Assembly (NCBI GenBank): GCA_018228705.1
Contig: CP073694.1
Coordinates: forward strand, 1,364,001 to 1,428,000
From: Dysosmobacter sp. Marseille-Q4140
GTDB lineage: Bacteria > Bacillota > Clostridia > Oscillospirales > Oscillospiraceae
Direction of reading: 5' to 3'
DNA length: 64,000 bases
This document shows positions 50,533 through 60,427 of this stretch, in pieces. Position numbers and translations under genes: made by a program. Every line of letters begins with the position of its first letter. The first letter of the stretch is position 1. The notes below the pieces were generated by a model. It did no database searches and was not told the origin of the DNA. It was given only the letters and a program-made list of their open reading frames with translations.

Positions 50533-50919
50533 TTATGCGGGTTTGAAAGGCTCTAAAGCGTGACATCTCTGCCTTTGTTTCCGCTTTCTCTCGGCGGCTT
50601 TGATTTTCTTCATGCGCCCGGCGCAGTCGGGGCAGTATTTTCCCCGGTTGGATTTGGGGACAAAGGCCGCCCCGCAGACGGCACACCGTTTCCGGCTTCC
50701 CCGGCACAAGAGGGCTGCGGCCAGCTCCCCGTCAAGGGGCAGGACAGCCACACGGAACCAGTGGCACATGAGGGAAAAGGAAATGCTCTGGACGCACACG
50801 CAAGGCTCCCCGTCGTCCAATAGCAGGCAGTTCCCCTCATCGTAGTTACAGCACTCATGTACCAGCCGCCGCGCCCGCCGGTGCTGGCGGTAGTCCATGT
50901 GGGGCAGGTTATCGCTCAT
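50533..50919 (-). CDS. Cysteine-rich VLP-type protein
   Basis: A 128-residue zinc-binding protein: VHECCNYDEGNCLLLDDGEPCVCVQSISFSLMCHWF and a C-terminal ribbon KRCAVCGAAFVPKSNRGKYCPDCAGRM. Regular companion of MobA and RepA in such elements; function unknown. ATG overlaps the MobA stop by 11 bases. Confidence 0.85.
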   Translation of the reverse strand: MSDNLPHMDYRQHRRARRLVHECCNYDEGNCLLLDDGEPCVCVQSISFSLMCHWFRVAVLPLDGELAAALLCRGSRKRCAVCGAAFVPKSNRGKYCPDCAGRMKKIKAAERKRKQRQRCHALEPFKPA

Positions 50920-52543
50920 GGCTCTGCTCCTTTCTGCGGTGCGGCTCGTCCCGGCGCAAAATCTGGTCGATGTTCCGCTTGACGGTCTGCAACTCCTTGA
51001 ACCGCTGTTTCTGTTCGTGATAGGTGTTATACAGGCCGTCTTTCTCGGAGATAAGCTGCTCGATCTCGGCCTGCAACGCTTTCCGGGCGGGCAGCTTGGT
51101 AATGCCATGCGCCTTGAAATACCGGGCTGCTGCGTCGGCTATGATAAAATCGCTCTCATGGGCCTGCCGGTATGCGGCGCGGGCTTTCTCGGATTTCTGT
51201 GCCCGCAGCCCGTCGCGGGCGGCCTTGGTCTGGGCGTAGGCCAACACCTGCCGCTGCAACTTCTTTTTCCCTTGCAGCTTCGTTTCCAGTGCTTTCAGTT
51301 CGCCGCTGGTCTGGCGCATTTTCTGATAGGCGGTGTCAACGGCGGCTTCTAACTGCTCCGGGGAAGTAAAGCCGTATTGCTGGTAGACGGACAGCGTTTT
51401 GGCGGCCTGCTTCAGATTGTGTATCTTCGCCCAGCGTTCATAGCCCCGGCCTTTGCCCTCGGCCATTTTCTGCTCAATGTCCACAAGCCGCTGCACTCCG
51501 TCCTGTTTCGGGGCGGCTATCTCGGCTCTGGCAACCTGCAAGCGGTCTTTTATGGTGCGTGGGGGATCGGGGGATCTGGCTGGCGCTTCGGCTGCTCTGG
51601 CGGCGTTTTGCTCTAAAACGGCAAAGACAGCGGCGCGGTCAAAATCGTCGCCCAGCTTCCGGGCGGTAATTGGCTTTGTCCTGTCCGGCGTGAGGTAGGA
51701 AAGCCGCCCCCGGCTCTCCTTGACGGTCACACCCTCCTGCAGCAACAGAGAGGAAAACTCGTCAAAGCTGGCGGCGGTGGCAAGGGCTTTCCGTAGGGTC
51801 TGCCGCAGCTTCTCCTTGTTCGTTTCAAACTTGGTCTGCCGGGGCGTGATACTATCGGCAATCATGGGGGCGTTCTGCTTGTCCAGCGCGGCCTGTCCCT
51901 TTTTCTGCGCCCAATACTCCCGGTCGGTGACGCGGTTCTTGCTGCCGTTCAAGAGGTCGATTTGATAAAGCCCCTCCCGGTGGCACATCTCCATGACTTC
52001 GGATTTGAAGTAGCGCAGGGCAGCGTCGGTACATCGGTGCTTGCAGCCGACTTTCGTATCGGCCGGCCTGTCCATGTAGGGCAGGAACGGCACTTCCTCA
52101 ATCCGCAGGCTGTTTATGACGATATGCACATGAATGTTGCCGCTGTGGTTATGCCCGTCCGGGTGGGTGCAGACAAGGGCCTGGTGGCCGGGAAAATGCT
52201 CTTTACAGAATTGTTCCCCCAACGCCTGCGCCCGGTCTACGGTCAGGCCGTTGTCCGGCCCGTCCCGCGGGTCAAAGCTGATGATGTAGTGGTGGCTTTT
52301 CACATCTTCCCGCCGCTGGTTTTTCTGATAGCGGAGATTGGCCCGCATACACGCAACGGCAAAATCCTCCCCGTCGCAGTTCAGCGTGGACAGCCGGTAG
52401 TCCTCGCGGGGGATAAGCCTGCCGGTTTCATCAAGGACGGGCTTCATGGTAAACTCGTCATGCTCAAAGAGAAGATATTGCTCGGCGGCTCCGTAGTCGG
52501 CGTTTTTAGAGTTGATATGCTTGAGTGTTGCCAACCGCGTCAC
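50909..52543 (-). CDS. mobA: Relaxase MobA of the tet(W) element (PF03432 type)
   Basis: A 544-residue relaxase. His triad HPDGHNHSGNIHVHIVINS (about 126-144), KSHHYIISFDPRDGPDNGL before it, and candidate Tyr in NADYGAAEQYLLFEH. C-terminal half is a long coiled coil (KGRGYERWAKIHNLKQAAKTL; KLQGKKKLQRQVLAY). It initiates mobilisation from the oriT-like region right of mobC. Overlaps the mobC gene by 38 bases. Confidence 0.93.
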   Translation of the reverse strand: MTRLATLKHINSKNADYGAAEQYLLFEHDEFTMKPVLDETGRLIPREDYRLSTLNCDGEDFAVACMRANLRYQKNQRREDVKSHHYIISFDPRDGPDNGLTVDRAQALGEQFCKEHFPGHQALVCTHPDGHNHSGNIHVHIVINSLRIEEVPFLPYMDRPADTKVGCKHRCTDAALRYFKSEVMEMCHREGLYQIDLLNGSKNRVTDREYWAQKKGQAALDKQNAPMIADSITPRQTKFETNKEKLRQTLRKALATAASFDEFSSLLLQEGVTVKESRGRLSYLTPDRTKPITARKLGDDFDRAAVFAVLEQNAARAAEAPARSPDPPRTIKDRLQVARAEIAAPKQDGVQRLVDIEQKMAEGKGRGYERWAKIHNLKQAAKTLSVYQQYGFTSPEQLEAAVDTAYQKMRQTSGELKALETKLQGKKKLQRQVLAYAQTKAARDGLRAQKSEKARAAYRQAHESDFIIADAAARYFKAHGITKLPARKALQAEIEQLISEKDGLYNTYHEQKQRFKELQTVKRNIDQILRRDEPHRRKEQSHER

Positions 52544-52904
52544 CTACTTTCTTGAGGACTTCATACTTGAGGACGGCAAGGTCGGATATGGCGGCGCGTA
52601 CCTCGCCGGAAAGGGTGTTGTAGGGTACGCCGTATTCGTTCAGATACCGGGCAATCTGATTGAGGTTGCCGCCGATCCTGCCGTACTCGGCTGTCAGCTT
52701 CCCGACAGCGGAAAGCAACTCGTCATTGACCGACGACACATGGACAACCGGGCGTATGGTCGCCCGCCGTATCGCCTGCCGGAGAAATTCGGACTGGCTG
52801 ATACCATAGGGCGCAAGCCGCGCTGTGAAGTCGGCATACTCATCTTCGGACAGCCGGGTTTTCACAACGCGGCTGCGGTGGGGCGTGTTGTATTTCTTTC
52901 GCAT
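52506..52904 (-). CDS. mobC: MobC-type relaxosome protein of the tet(W) element
   Basis: A 132-residue protein: N-terminal ribbon-helix-helix (SRVVKTRLSEDEYADFTARLAPYGISQSEFLRQAI), and the MobC motif YGRIGGNLNQIARYLNEYG. GGAGGT lies 7 bases before ATG. It acts with MobA at oriT. Confidence 0.92.
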   Translation of the reverse strand: MRKKYNTPHRSRVVKTRLSEDEYADFTARLAPYGISQSEFLRQAIRRATIRPVVHVSSVNDELLSAVGKLTAEYGRIGGNLNQIARYLNEYGVPYNTLSGEVRAAISDLAVLKYEVLKKVGDAVGNTQAYQL

Positions 52905-53401
52905 GGTGTGACCTCCTTTCTCGCCCGTAAGGGCGCATGAGCAGGGTTTGGGGAAGGCACTCCCCAACAAGTTTCCCGCGAGGGGCAAAACTGCAGAATT
53001 GCGGATTTTGGCACCGTGGTAGAAACTTGCTCTCCGTGACTGCAAACTTTCTCTCACTTCCGTCCGCCACTTTTTTGGAAAACTGCAACCACAAAAGTTT
53101 GTTTCTCTTTTTCTGCTACTACTAATCCTGTAAAGGGCATTCCTGCCCGCTTTCGCTAAAATGACACCGGACGCAGTGGTTTCTACCCGGTGTTGGAGAA
53201 ATCCTTTCTCTTTGCCCTCTACTACGGGTAAATGCTCCAAATGCCAAACACCAGGGCAGAAAAATTCCCTCCTCGCTTACTACTACAACCGGCAGGGGGC
53301 AAAATGGCCGGGAGCGGAGCCGGACAACAAAAAAAGCAGTAAATCTTTTTCAAGACTTACTGCTTTCGCTGGCCGCGTCGGTGGCGGCTGGTATTCAGTT
53401 T
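52905..53401. other. Non-coding region with oriT-like repeat of the tet(W) element
   Basis: No supported gene. A 7-bp perfect inverted repeat (ttgggga 52948-52954 with tccccaa 52961-52967) lies 45-65 bases before mobC, the expected oriT place. Near 53335-53365 an inverted repeat (agcagtaa/ttactgct) may end the sigma/HTH transcript. Confidence 0.5.
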
Positions 53402-53614
53402 TTATGACTTGTCCGGTGGTTCGTCAAGCCGGAACTTGAATTGACAGTCAATTAACCGCTGCTTTACATAGTCCTCCACCTCGGCGTTGACCTGCCCGTT
53501 CACTTTTGAGAAATAGCGGATATATCCGGCGTAGTGGAGCAGGACAGCGTTCACGGCTTCTGGGTCGCCCTCACGGGCTTTGAGGATTGTTTCATAGGGG
53601 AGAAGTCTACTCAT
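53402..53614 (-). CDS. Helix-turn-helix (HTH_16 type) regulator
   Basis: A 70-residue protein: LPYETILKAREGDPEAVNAVLLHYAGYIRYFS and DYVKQRLIDCQFKFRLDEPPDK. Same family as the ICE protein at 14234-14476. Overlaps the sigma-like gene by 8 bases. Confidence 0.85.
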   Translation of the reverse strand: MSRLLPYETILKAREGDPEAVNAVLLHYAGYIRYFSKVNGQVNAEVEDYVKQRLIDCQFKFRLDEPPDKS

Positions 53615-54029
53615 ACCGGCTCACCCCCATTTCTTCGCGTAGCCGCTGCAAGGCAAGCTGGATATGCCGCCCCGCTGTGCTGCGTGACCGGCCAATACAC
53701 GCGCCGATCACGCGCTGCGGCTGGCGCAGAAAGTAATAGCGCAGGATTTCTTCCCGCGTCTGCTCCGGCAAAACAGAGATCGCGTCGGCAAGGGCGGCGT
53801 TGCAGAGCAGGACGGTCTGACCGCAGACGGTAAATGGGTATTCCTCGTCCGGCTCCGACGCGGCAAACTGGACAAACTTCTCGTTCATCAGATAGTCAAG
53901 GGAAACTTGCCGTTCCCATTGCCGTTTAAGCTTCAAAATCTTGTCCAAGGCGGCACAGCGGATAACAGTCTTGCAAAAGGCGTTGTACCTGCGCTGGATA
54001 TATTCTTGATAGGCTATCTGGTCGGTCAT
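53607..54029 (-). CDS. Sigma-70-like regulator of the tet(W) element
   Basis: A 140-residue protein with a sigma region 4 type HTH (LPEQTREEILRYYFLRQPQRVIGACIGRSRSTAGRHIQLALQRLREEMG). The ATG at 54029 has AAAGGGG upstream. It pairs with the HTH_16 gene, as in the ICE, and likely controls mobilisation genes. Confidence 0.83.
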   Translation of the reverse strand: MTDQIAYQEYIQRRYNAFCKTVIRCAALDKILKLKRQWERQVSLDYLMNEKFVQFAASEPDEEYPFTVCGQTVLLCNAALADAISVLPEQTREEILRYYFLRQPQRVIGACIGRSRSTAGRHIQLALQRLREEMGVSRYE

Positions 54030-54584
54030 GGAAATTCCCCTTTCTGAATAATAGTGCGGGGCGGTGGCACTTCTTGCTGTCGCCCCTTGATTGCCTACCA
54101 GCAAAGGCGGGCGGGGCTGTCAACGGCTGCGCATATGCGCCGTTCATCTTGACCGTTGACTGGCTCGGCTGGGTTTGCTATTTACCCGACAAACTTGAAT
54201 TTATTTTAAGCTATCACGTTTTACCTTCTTAAGCCTTACTATCATTACCATAGGAATTTCTTTGTTGGTTTTAAAACATTCTTCATAAAATCCATCAATG
54301 ACAAATCCAGCTCTAAAACAAAGGTTAAAAATATCTTGTATGGAACGATGATAATAAATCTGCTCTTTCGGTTGCCCTTCAATCGCTATATCATAGTAAC
54401 TGTGCGGTGTCATATATTTTTCAGTCAACGTGACAAAACAAGGGTGTTGCGTTGCAAAGACAAAAATTCCGCTTTCCTGCAACAGTTCATAAACAGCCAT
54501 AAGAAGTGGTTCAATATCCGTAATATCCATAATTGCCATATTAGAAACTGCTTTCGTAAAGGCTCGATTTCTTTTTAATTCTAA

Positions 54585-55718
54585 GGCAATACCGCACAGA
54601 AAAGTAGGCGCGATACTGCCAGGAGTGATATAATAAGACCATGGATAAACAGATGACAATGTCTGCGCTTAGTGATGAGTTGGCGCAGGTACGGACAAAG
54701 AAGAAAGAATTTCTAGCCCAGATCGAGCGGATCGTCCCGTGGAAGGAATGGCTTACGCTGATCCAGCCGTGCTATTACAAAGGAGAGCGCGGCAATAAAC
54801 CCTATCCACTGGAGACCATGCTGCGGTTGTATCTGCTGCAAAATCTGTATGACCTGAGTGATGAAGCAACAGCGGCGGAGGCAATCGACAGCCGGGCATT
54901 TTCAGATTTCTGCGGCGTTGATTCCAGCAATCAGGTGCCGAACGGAGATACCATTGGCCGCTTTCGGAACCTGCTGGTGAAGAATGGACTGCAGGAGAAA
55001 CTGTTTGCACAAGTTGTTACCGCGCTCACTGAACAGGGCCTTATCCTGAAAAAGGGAACGATCGTAGATTCCACCATTATTTCCGCGCCGTCTTCCACCA
55101 AGAACAAGGAGAAAAAGCGGGATCCGGATGCACATCAGGTCAAGAAGGGCAACACATGGCACTTTGGCTATAAAGCCCATGTTGGGGTGGATAAGGACAG
55201 CGGACTGGTACACACAGTGGAGGCGACACCAGCCAATGTCCATGATGTGACGCAGACTTCATCCCTGCTGACCGGTGAGGAAGATGTCGTTTACGGCGAC
55301 AGTGGCTATCTTGGAGCCGGGAACCGTGAGGACGCGATCGTTCGGAACAAATCCGGACGCAAGATCAAATACAAAATTAACCGACGTCCATCTCAATTAA
55401 AAAAGCTGAGCAAGAGCGGCCAGTATGCCGCAAAGAAAGTAGAACACGCAAAGTCTTCTGTTCGGGCAAAAGTAGAGCACGTATTCGGTGTCGTCAAGAA
55501 ACAGCTGCAATTTCGAAAAACGCGATACCGAGGGCTCGAAAAACAGCGAGCCAAATTCAATATCATGTTCGCATTGGCGAATCTGCTTCTGGCTGACAGG
55601 CCCTGCCTGGCGGCTTGAAGTTGTGCGCTCTCGCGAAGAAATGCGCCGGGAAGCCTATGGTTTCCTGCCTGATAGGTGATTCGACAGCGCTTGCCTCAGC
55701 AATTGTGCGGTGCTGCCC
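54585..55718 (+). mobile_element. IS5-family insertion sequence (1,134 bp)
   Basis: Terminal inverted repeats ggcaataccgcacag (54585-54599) and its near complement ending gtgcggtgctgcc (to 55718), 12 of 15 matching. Flanked on both sides by CTAA (54581-54584 and 55719-55722), a 4-bp target duplication fitting the YTAR target of IS5-type elements. One transposase gene inside. Confidence 0.9.
54641..55618 (+). CDS. IS5-family DDE transposase
   Basis: A 325-residue transposase. N-terminal DUF772-type domain (WLTLIQPCYYKGERGNKPYPLETMLRLYLLQNLYDLSDEATAAEAIDSRAFSDFCG), catalytic D in GTIVDSTIISAP, second D in VVYGDSGYLGA, and E in VRAKVEHVFGVVKKQ. All three are present, so it is probably active. 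Confidence 0.95.
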   Translation: MDKQMTMSALSDELAQVRTKKKEFLAQIERIVPWKEWLTLIQPCYYKGERGNKPYPLETMLRLYLLQNLYDLSDEATAAEAIDSRAFSDFCGVDSSNQVPNGDTIGRFRNLLVKNGLQEKLFAQVVTALTEQGLILKKGTIVDSTIISAPSSTKNKEKKRDPDAHQVKKGNTWHFGYKAHVGVDKDSGLVHTVEATPANVHDVTQTSSLLTGEEDVVYGDSGYLGAGNREDAIVRNKSGRKIKYKINRRPSQLKKLSKSGQYAAKKVEHAKSSVRAKVEHVFGVVKKQLQFRKTRYRGLEKQRAKFNIMFALANLLLADRPCLAA

Positions 55719-56155
55719 TAATATACTTTTTCTATCGGTCGCATCCGCCACACAAAATTCAATTTGTTTTGCATATTGTGATTGCCGTCTTTTAGCCAAT
55801 TCTATCATTTTTTTGCTGTAATCAAAAGCGACAACCGAAGCGCCTCTTTGTGCAAGATACGAAGAATAATTTCCATTGCCACACGCAATATCCAAAATGT
55901 AATCCGCAGGATTAGGAGATAGAAGTTCCGTTACTTTGGGACGCACTACCTCTCTGTGAAATTCATTAGATTCGTCACCCATTGCATTATCCCAAAATTG
56001 TGCGTTCTCCTCCCAGATTTTTTTACTTTCCTCTGTTCCCATGTTCTCTCCCACTCCCCAAATTTGCTTTTTTGCTTCCATTAAATCTTCCTTACTATAT
56101 TCCATTGTTACCCTCCATAACTTCTGATTGTTGCCGTCTTGACGATTATGTATCT

Positions 56156-58075
56156 TTACATTACCTTCTGAAACATATGGCGCACCTTGTCCAGGCGGCT
56201 GTTTGGACGGCGGGGCTGGATGACCGGCTGACCGACAGCGGCCTGATATCCTTTCAGCTCTGTAAGGCATACGCTCCGCCCGTTGGTGTAAAAGGCCAGA
56301 TCAGTACGGTATGCCTGTATACAGCGGGCGGGAATCTCGCCAGTAAAGACAACTTCATCCTTTTTTACCTGGGCCGTTTCGATGGTGGCACAGTATTTCG
56401 GTGCATCATGATAAGCCCTGGAAAGGTATTCCTGGGGCGCATAGAGGATGAAGGAGAGATAAGGTTCCAGCAGCTGCGTCCCCGATTCCTTCAATGCCTG
56501 TTCCAATACAATCGGGGCCAATGAGCGGAAGTCCGCCGGCGTGCTGACCGGACTGTAATAAAGCCCGTATTCAAAGCAAATCTTACAGTCCGTTACGTTC
56601 CAGCCGAACAAGCCCTGCTCCAGCCCGTAACGGATACCATCCCTGACAGCGTTTTGAAAACTCTGGTTCAAGTATCCCAGCGAAACCCGGCTCTCGTATT
56701 GTACACCGGAGCCAAGCGAGAGTGGTGTAACAGACAGTCCTATGGATGCCCAAAACGGGTTGGGCGGCACCTCGATATGGATGGTGTGGCTGGCTGCTTT
56801 GAGCGGCCGCTCCATATAAATGACGGAGGGTTCCTTTACCACTGTTTCAAGCTTGTATTTTTCCGACAGCAAAGCGGAAACAACCTCCAACTGCACCCGG
56901 CCCAAAAAAGAAAGAATGATCTCATGGGTGATGGAATCCACTTCGCAACGCAAAAGCGGGTCAGTATCCGCAAGTTGCGTAAGAGCGTCCAGCAGCCGTT
57001 CTCTTTGCGCTGCCGTTTTCGGCGCAATCGTCGTCCGCAGCATGGGGAGGGGGTCCTCGCGCCACCTTTTACGAGGGAGCCGGGTTTGGTCCCCTAATAC
57101 ATCGTTTAACCTCACGCTGTCGCTGGGAAGGATAACAATTTCACCCTGATAAGCGGTGTCTGTCCGAACAATTTCCCCTTTGGATGGAATACGCATCTCT
57201 GTGATTTTCAGCTTTTCTCTCCCGGCCAGGGCCACCGTATCCCGCAGGCGCAGCGTTCCGCTGTATAACCGTAGATAGACACGCCGCTGGCCGCAATCGG
57301 TGTACTCAACCTTGAAAACGCTGCCGCATAGGGCGGCGCCCCCCTGTTCCCCAATCGGTTGGAACAGCCCTGTCACCGCATCCATCAACGGTTGAATGCC
57401 AAGGCCATTTTTGGCGCTGCCATGATAGACTGGGAACAGGGAGGCGTCTTGAACCCGCTGCTGTTCCTCCCGCGCAAGTTTTTCCCGGCTGATTGGTTCT
57501 CCTGCGATATACTTTTCCAATAATTCATCGTTATTTTCGATGACCGCATCCCATGCTTCTATGTCGGTATTTTCCTCCAGGACTATTTCCGGGGACAGCG
57601 ACACCGTCTGCTTGATGATAATATCGGCGGAGAGCTTATCCCGAACAGACTGAACCACGCTCTGCAAATCAACGCCAGCCTGGTCGATCTTGTTGATAAA
57701 GATAACGGTGGGAATGTTCATTTTCCGCAGGGCATGGAACAGAATACGGGTCTGGGCCTGCACGCCATCTTTAGCGGAGATCACCAAGATGGCCCCATCT
57801 AAAACAGCCAAAGAGCGGTACACCTCCGCCAAAAAATCCATGTGGCCGGGCGTATCCACAATGTTAACTTTACATCTGTGCCACTGGAAGGAAGTGACTG
57901 CCGCTTGAATGGTAATCCCACGCTGCCGCTCCAAAAACATGGTGTCCGTCCTCGTTGTCCCTTTTTCGACGCTCCCCGGTTCTGAAATGGCTCCGCTGGC
58001 ATATAGCAGGCTCTCCGTCAAGGTCGTCTTTCCAGCGTCTACATGGGCAAGAATTCCAATATTGATTATTTTCAT
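56156..58075 (-). CDS. tet(W): Tetracycline resistance ribosomal protection protein Tet(W)
   Basis: A 639-residue EF-G-like GTPase that releases tetracycline from the ribosome. G1 AHVDAGKTT (10-18), [12 protein letters not shown]3 DTPGHMDF, G4 [10 protein letters not shown], and the C-terminal loop [17 protein letters not shown] near the domain IV/V junction. Sequence and length match Tet(W) as I remember it throughout. A leader peptide and attenuator precede it. SD AGGGAGG upstream of ATG. Confidence 0.95.
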   Translation of the reverse strand: MKIINIGILAHVDAGKTTLTESLLYASGAISEPGSVEKGTTRTDTMFLERQRGITIQAAVTSFQWHRCKVNIVDTPGHMDFLAEVYRSLAVLDGAILVISAKDGVQAQTRILFHALRKMNIPTVIFINKIDQAGVDLQSVVQSVRDKLSADIIIKQTVSLSPEIVLEENTDIEAWDAVIENNDELLEKYIAGEPISREKLAREEQQRVQDASLFPVYHGSAKNGLGIQPLMDAVTGLFQPIGEQGGAALCGSVFKVEYTDCGQRRVYLRLYSGTLRLRDTVALAGREKLKITEMRIPSKGEIVRTDTAYQGEIVILPSDSVRLNDVLGDQTRLPRKRWREDPLPMLRTTIAPKTAAQRERLLDALTQLADTDPLLRCEVDSITHEIILSFLGRVQLEVVSALLSEKYKLETVVKEPSVIYMERPLKAASHTIHIEVPPNPFWASIGLSVTPLSLGSGVQYESRVSLGYLNQSFQNAVRDGIRYGLEQGLFGWNVTDCKICFEYGLYYSPVSTPADFRSLAPIVLEQALKESGTQLLEPYLSFILYAPQEYLSRAYHDAPKYCATIETAQVKKDEVVFTGEIPARCIQAYRTDLAFYTNGRSVCLTELKGYQAAVGQPVIQPRRPNSRLDKVRHMFQKVM

Positions 58076-58109
58076 GTGATTGTCCTCCCTTTACAGCCCC
58101 AAAGGGCAT

Positions 58110-58179
58110 AAAAATCCCCAGCAGTAAAATACTTTTACCACTGGGGATTATAAGTTGCGGACATACACATATACAGCAT
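58110..58179 (-). promoter_or_regulatory. tet(W) leader peptide and transcription attenuator
   Basis: A 14-codon leader (58179 to 58135, MLYMCMSATYNPQW) ends inside a hairpin whose arms (aatcccca... and ...tggggatt, 58113-58149) are followed on the minus strand by TTTTTA (58114-58110). The arrangement is that of Tet(M)-type attenuation, where slowed translation of the leader allows read-through. Confidence 0.75.
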
Positions 58180-58707
58180 ACACCTGTTTGTGATTGCTGT
58201 TTTTGGGGATATGTCAAAATTGATAAGGCAAAAGTATTCTTAAATTGGGTACAAAAAACTAAGCCCCTACAAAAGGAGCTATCATAATCCTTTGTTCCCA
58301 CTATTTGATTATAGTTTTATTTAAGAATACCTTGCCGCATATTTTTTACTCCTTTTCTGGATTAAATCATTGTATCACATCAGTTTTAGGAAAGCAAGTA
58401 CCTAAAAGAAATTTTTCTTCCCCTTATATGTAACAATCATACCGGCTTCCTAGCGTTCAGAATGTTTTCTGCTGTCTGCTGTGGTGTTTGGTTGGAATTG
58501 TCCAACCAAAAGCCGATCCGTGGTGTTGTCTGCATTTTACTAAATACAAATTCAATGTATACAGAAAGATATAAGGAGTGGGAGGGATTCCGCCGTAGTT
58601 GGCATTGTAGGAAAATCCAAAAGTTTAGATTTTCCCACAATGCTTATCTTTTGGTCTTTGGTTCGGAATAGTGTAGTGCTGGCGGTCTATCTCTTGTTTT
58701 CGGTTGC
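58180..58707. other. Non-coding region upstream of tet(W), with a gene remnant
   Basis: AT-rich. A TTGACA-like box lies on the minus strand at 58217-58212 but its -10 is weak. At 58437-58540 the minus strand ends a frame with IGFWLDNSNQTPQQTAENIL, which looks like the C-terminal end of a nucleotide-kinase-like protein and is probably a remnant. A near-perfect inverted repeat (58608-58641, tgtaggaaaatc/gattttcccaca) follows. Nothing else is supported. Confidence 0.45.
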
Positions 58708-58731
58708 TTGCTTCCTTACCGTACATGAGCA
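58708..58731 (-). repeat. Right terminal inverted repeat of the tet(W) element
   Basis: Read on the minus strand it starts tgctcatgtacggtaaggaa and ends gcaa; 19 of 24 bases match the left end. Confidence 0.85.
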
Positions 58732-58856
58732 TTGGAGGCAGGGTTGTCCTGGCCGTAACCTTCCAGGAGGTTGATGCCGCCCCACACGCACAGGCCGCCG
58801 CCCAGCGCAATCACCAGAGTCTGCAATACGTCGATAGCGTTAGTGAAAAAATCCAT
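58732..58856 (-). pseudogene. maff2 5' fragment (split by the 12.3-kb element)
   Basis: Codes MDFFTNAIDVLQTLVIALGG, then a GINLLEGYGQDNPAS end, the N-terminal part of a Maff2-type membrane protein (one helix). At 58732 it meets the insert. Joined with 46325-46420 it gives a 72-residue protein, usual size. It lies directly after virD4 in the transfer operon. Confidence 0.88.
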
Positions 58857-58888
58857 AAATCATATTTCCTTTCTTCGTTGTAGAATTG

Positions 58889-60427
58889 TTATTGAAGGTC
58901 CGTTGCTGTCAATTCGTACATCTCGAAAGGCTCATCCGGCTTTACGATGGCCGGTTTGCGTTTCATGTACCGTTCCATATCAAAGAGGTACTTCTTGTCG
59001 GCGTCGGCGGTGTATTTGTAGTTCGGATGCTTCGTCAGGTCGTACTTGTCCGAGAGGAACGGGCGCACGCCCCGCAGCATGAAGATACACTTGCCTCCGT
59101 CCATCACTGCCAATTCGTCTTGTGTCATCAGCTCCTTTCCCAATTTTTGATAGGTGAGGCCGTGGGAAACCTGGCTGCCGCGGTTCTCCGATTGATTGAA
59201 ACTGTCAATCGTTTCTTTCCCCAGCAGCTCCGAAATTTCTTTCAGGGTGGATTTCTCCTTGCCTCCCAAAAACAAGGTGCTGTCGCAGTTACCCACGATG
59301 GTATCCGCCGCGTCCTTGTAGATGGTCTTTAACTGGCTTTGCGACTGCAAAATAATAGAAGCCGAGATCTCCCGGCTCCGGATGGTGGCGATCAGCTTGT
59401 CGAAGTTCGGGATTTGCCCGATGTTCGCGAACTCGTCCAGCAGGCACCGCACATGGACCGGCAGGCGGCCCCCGTAGAAGTCGTCCGCCTTGTCGCACAG
59501 GAGGTTGAAAAGCTGGGAGTACATGAGCGCCGCCACAAAATTGAAGGTGCTGTCTGTATCCGAGAGGATGACAAACAGCGCCGATTTGCGGTCGCCCAGG
59601 GTATCCAGCTCCAGCTCGTCCTCCGCCATGAGGTCCCGCAGCTCCTGGATGTCAAAGGGAGAAAGGCGGGCGCCGCAGCTAATCAGTATGGATTTCAGAG
59701 TTTTGCCGGCGGCTAATTTGAATTTGCGATACTGCTTCACGGCGAAGTGATCCGGGTGTTCTTTCTCCAACTTTGCAAAGAGCAGGTCAACAGGGCTTTG
59801 AAATTCCTCGTCGTCCTCTCTGGCCTCCGATGCGTTGATGAGTTCCAGCAGCGTGAGGAAGTTTCGCTCCTCCGGCTCCGCCTCGTACCAGATGTACCCG
59901 ATCAGTGCGCAGTACAAAAGCCGTTCGGCCTTGACCCAAAAATCTTCGGAGGATTTTTCTCCGTCGCCTTTGGTGTTGGCAATGATGACATTGACCAATT
60001 TGAGGATGTCTTTCTCCGACCGGATATAGGCGAAGGGGTTGTATTTCATGCTCTTTTTGAAGTTGATGGTATTGAGGACTTTAATGCGGTACGGTTCATA
60101 AATGACCTTCCCGCGGGCGTCCCGCATAGGCTTTCCGTTCTCGTCCAGCTTGGGGGCGCCCCTCCGCAGCATGGTTCCCACCTCGGACAAAAGCTGTCCT
60201 TTGGGATCAGTGACCACATAGGAACTGTGCATCTGCATGAGGGAGGGCTTGACGAAGAACCGGGTTTTGCCGCTGCCGCTGCCGCCGATGACCAAAATAT
60301 TCTTGTTCCTGGCGTACTTGGGCTCCTTGGGGCGGCTCGACATGGTGATCCGCTCCGTCTGGGTCATGGGGATGTTGTTGAAAAAATCCTTGTCCATGTA
60401 AGGGGCGATGTCGGCCTGGGTGCCCCA
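58889..60427 (-). pseudogene. VirD4/TraG coupling protein, truncated at its 5' end by a second element
   Basis: The frame runs from a stop at 58889 up to 60427, where homology (WGTQADIAPYMDKDFFNNIP) breaks off. It covers Walker A VIGGSGSGKTRFF, Walker B CLLDEFANIGQIPNFDKLIATIR, and the C terminus of a TraG/VirD4 ATPase, which brings the relaxase-DNA complex to the channel. Full-length family members have a further 80-100 N-terminal residues with membrane helices, which are missing here. The in-frame ATG at 60397 could still start a soluble, non-anchored 502-residue product. Confidence 0.82.

Larger units (their letters stand above)
54201..56105 (-). pseudogene. Class I SAM-dependent methyltransferase split by an IS5-type element
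   Basis: The 5' part (56105 to 55719) encodes MEYSKEDLMEAKKQIWGVG, the SAM motif YILDIACGNGNYSSYLAQRGASVVAFDYSKKM and VADATDRKSIL. The 3' part (54584 to 54201) continues ELKRNRAFTKAVSNMAIMDITDIEPLLMAVYELLQESGIFVF to the stop. Removing the IS and one CTAA joins them in frame without lost bases, so the disruption is recent. The intact protein would be about 255 residues. It lies 50 bases after tet(W) and was probably co-transcribed with it. Confidence 0.88.
46421..58731 (-). mobile_element. Serine-recombinase mobilisable element (12,311 bp) carrying tet(W), inserted in maff2
   Basis: Bounded by 24-base imperfect inverted repeats (46421-46444 and 58708-58731, both starting TGCT-ATGT--G-TAA) and a TT/AA dinucleotide duplicated on both sides. 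Contents on the minus strand: recombinase, TnpW-like peptide, DnaC-like, RepA, Cys-rich VLP protein, MobA and MobC with oriT-like region, sigma/HTH pair, a methyltransferase split by an IS5-type element, tet(W) with leader. It is a complete integrative mobilisable element with its own excision and mobilisation functions but no transfer channel, so it depends on a helper. Confidence 0.9.

Noticed and set aside
53161-53439. Plus-strand frame in the oriT-like region
   Set aside because: No ribosome site, no homology, low-quality composition; the region is better explained as non-coding.
58189-58217. Full promoter for tet(W)
   Set aside because: TTGACA is present on the minus strand but the -10 at the proper distance (ATCACA) is weak, so it is not listed as a separate feature.
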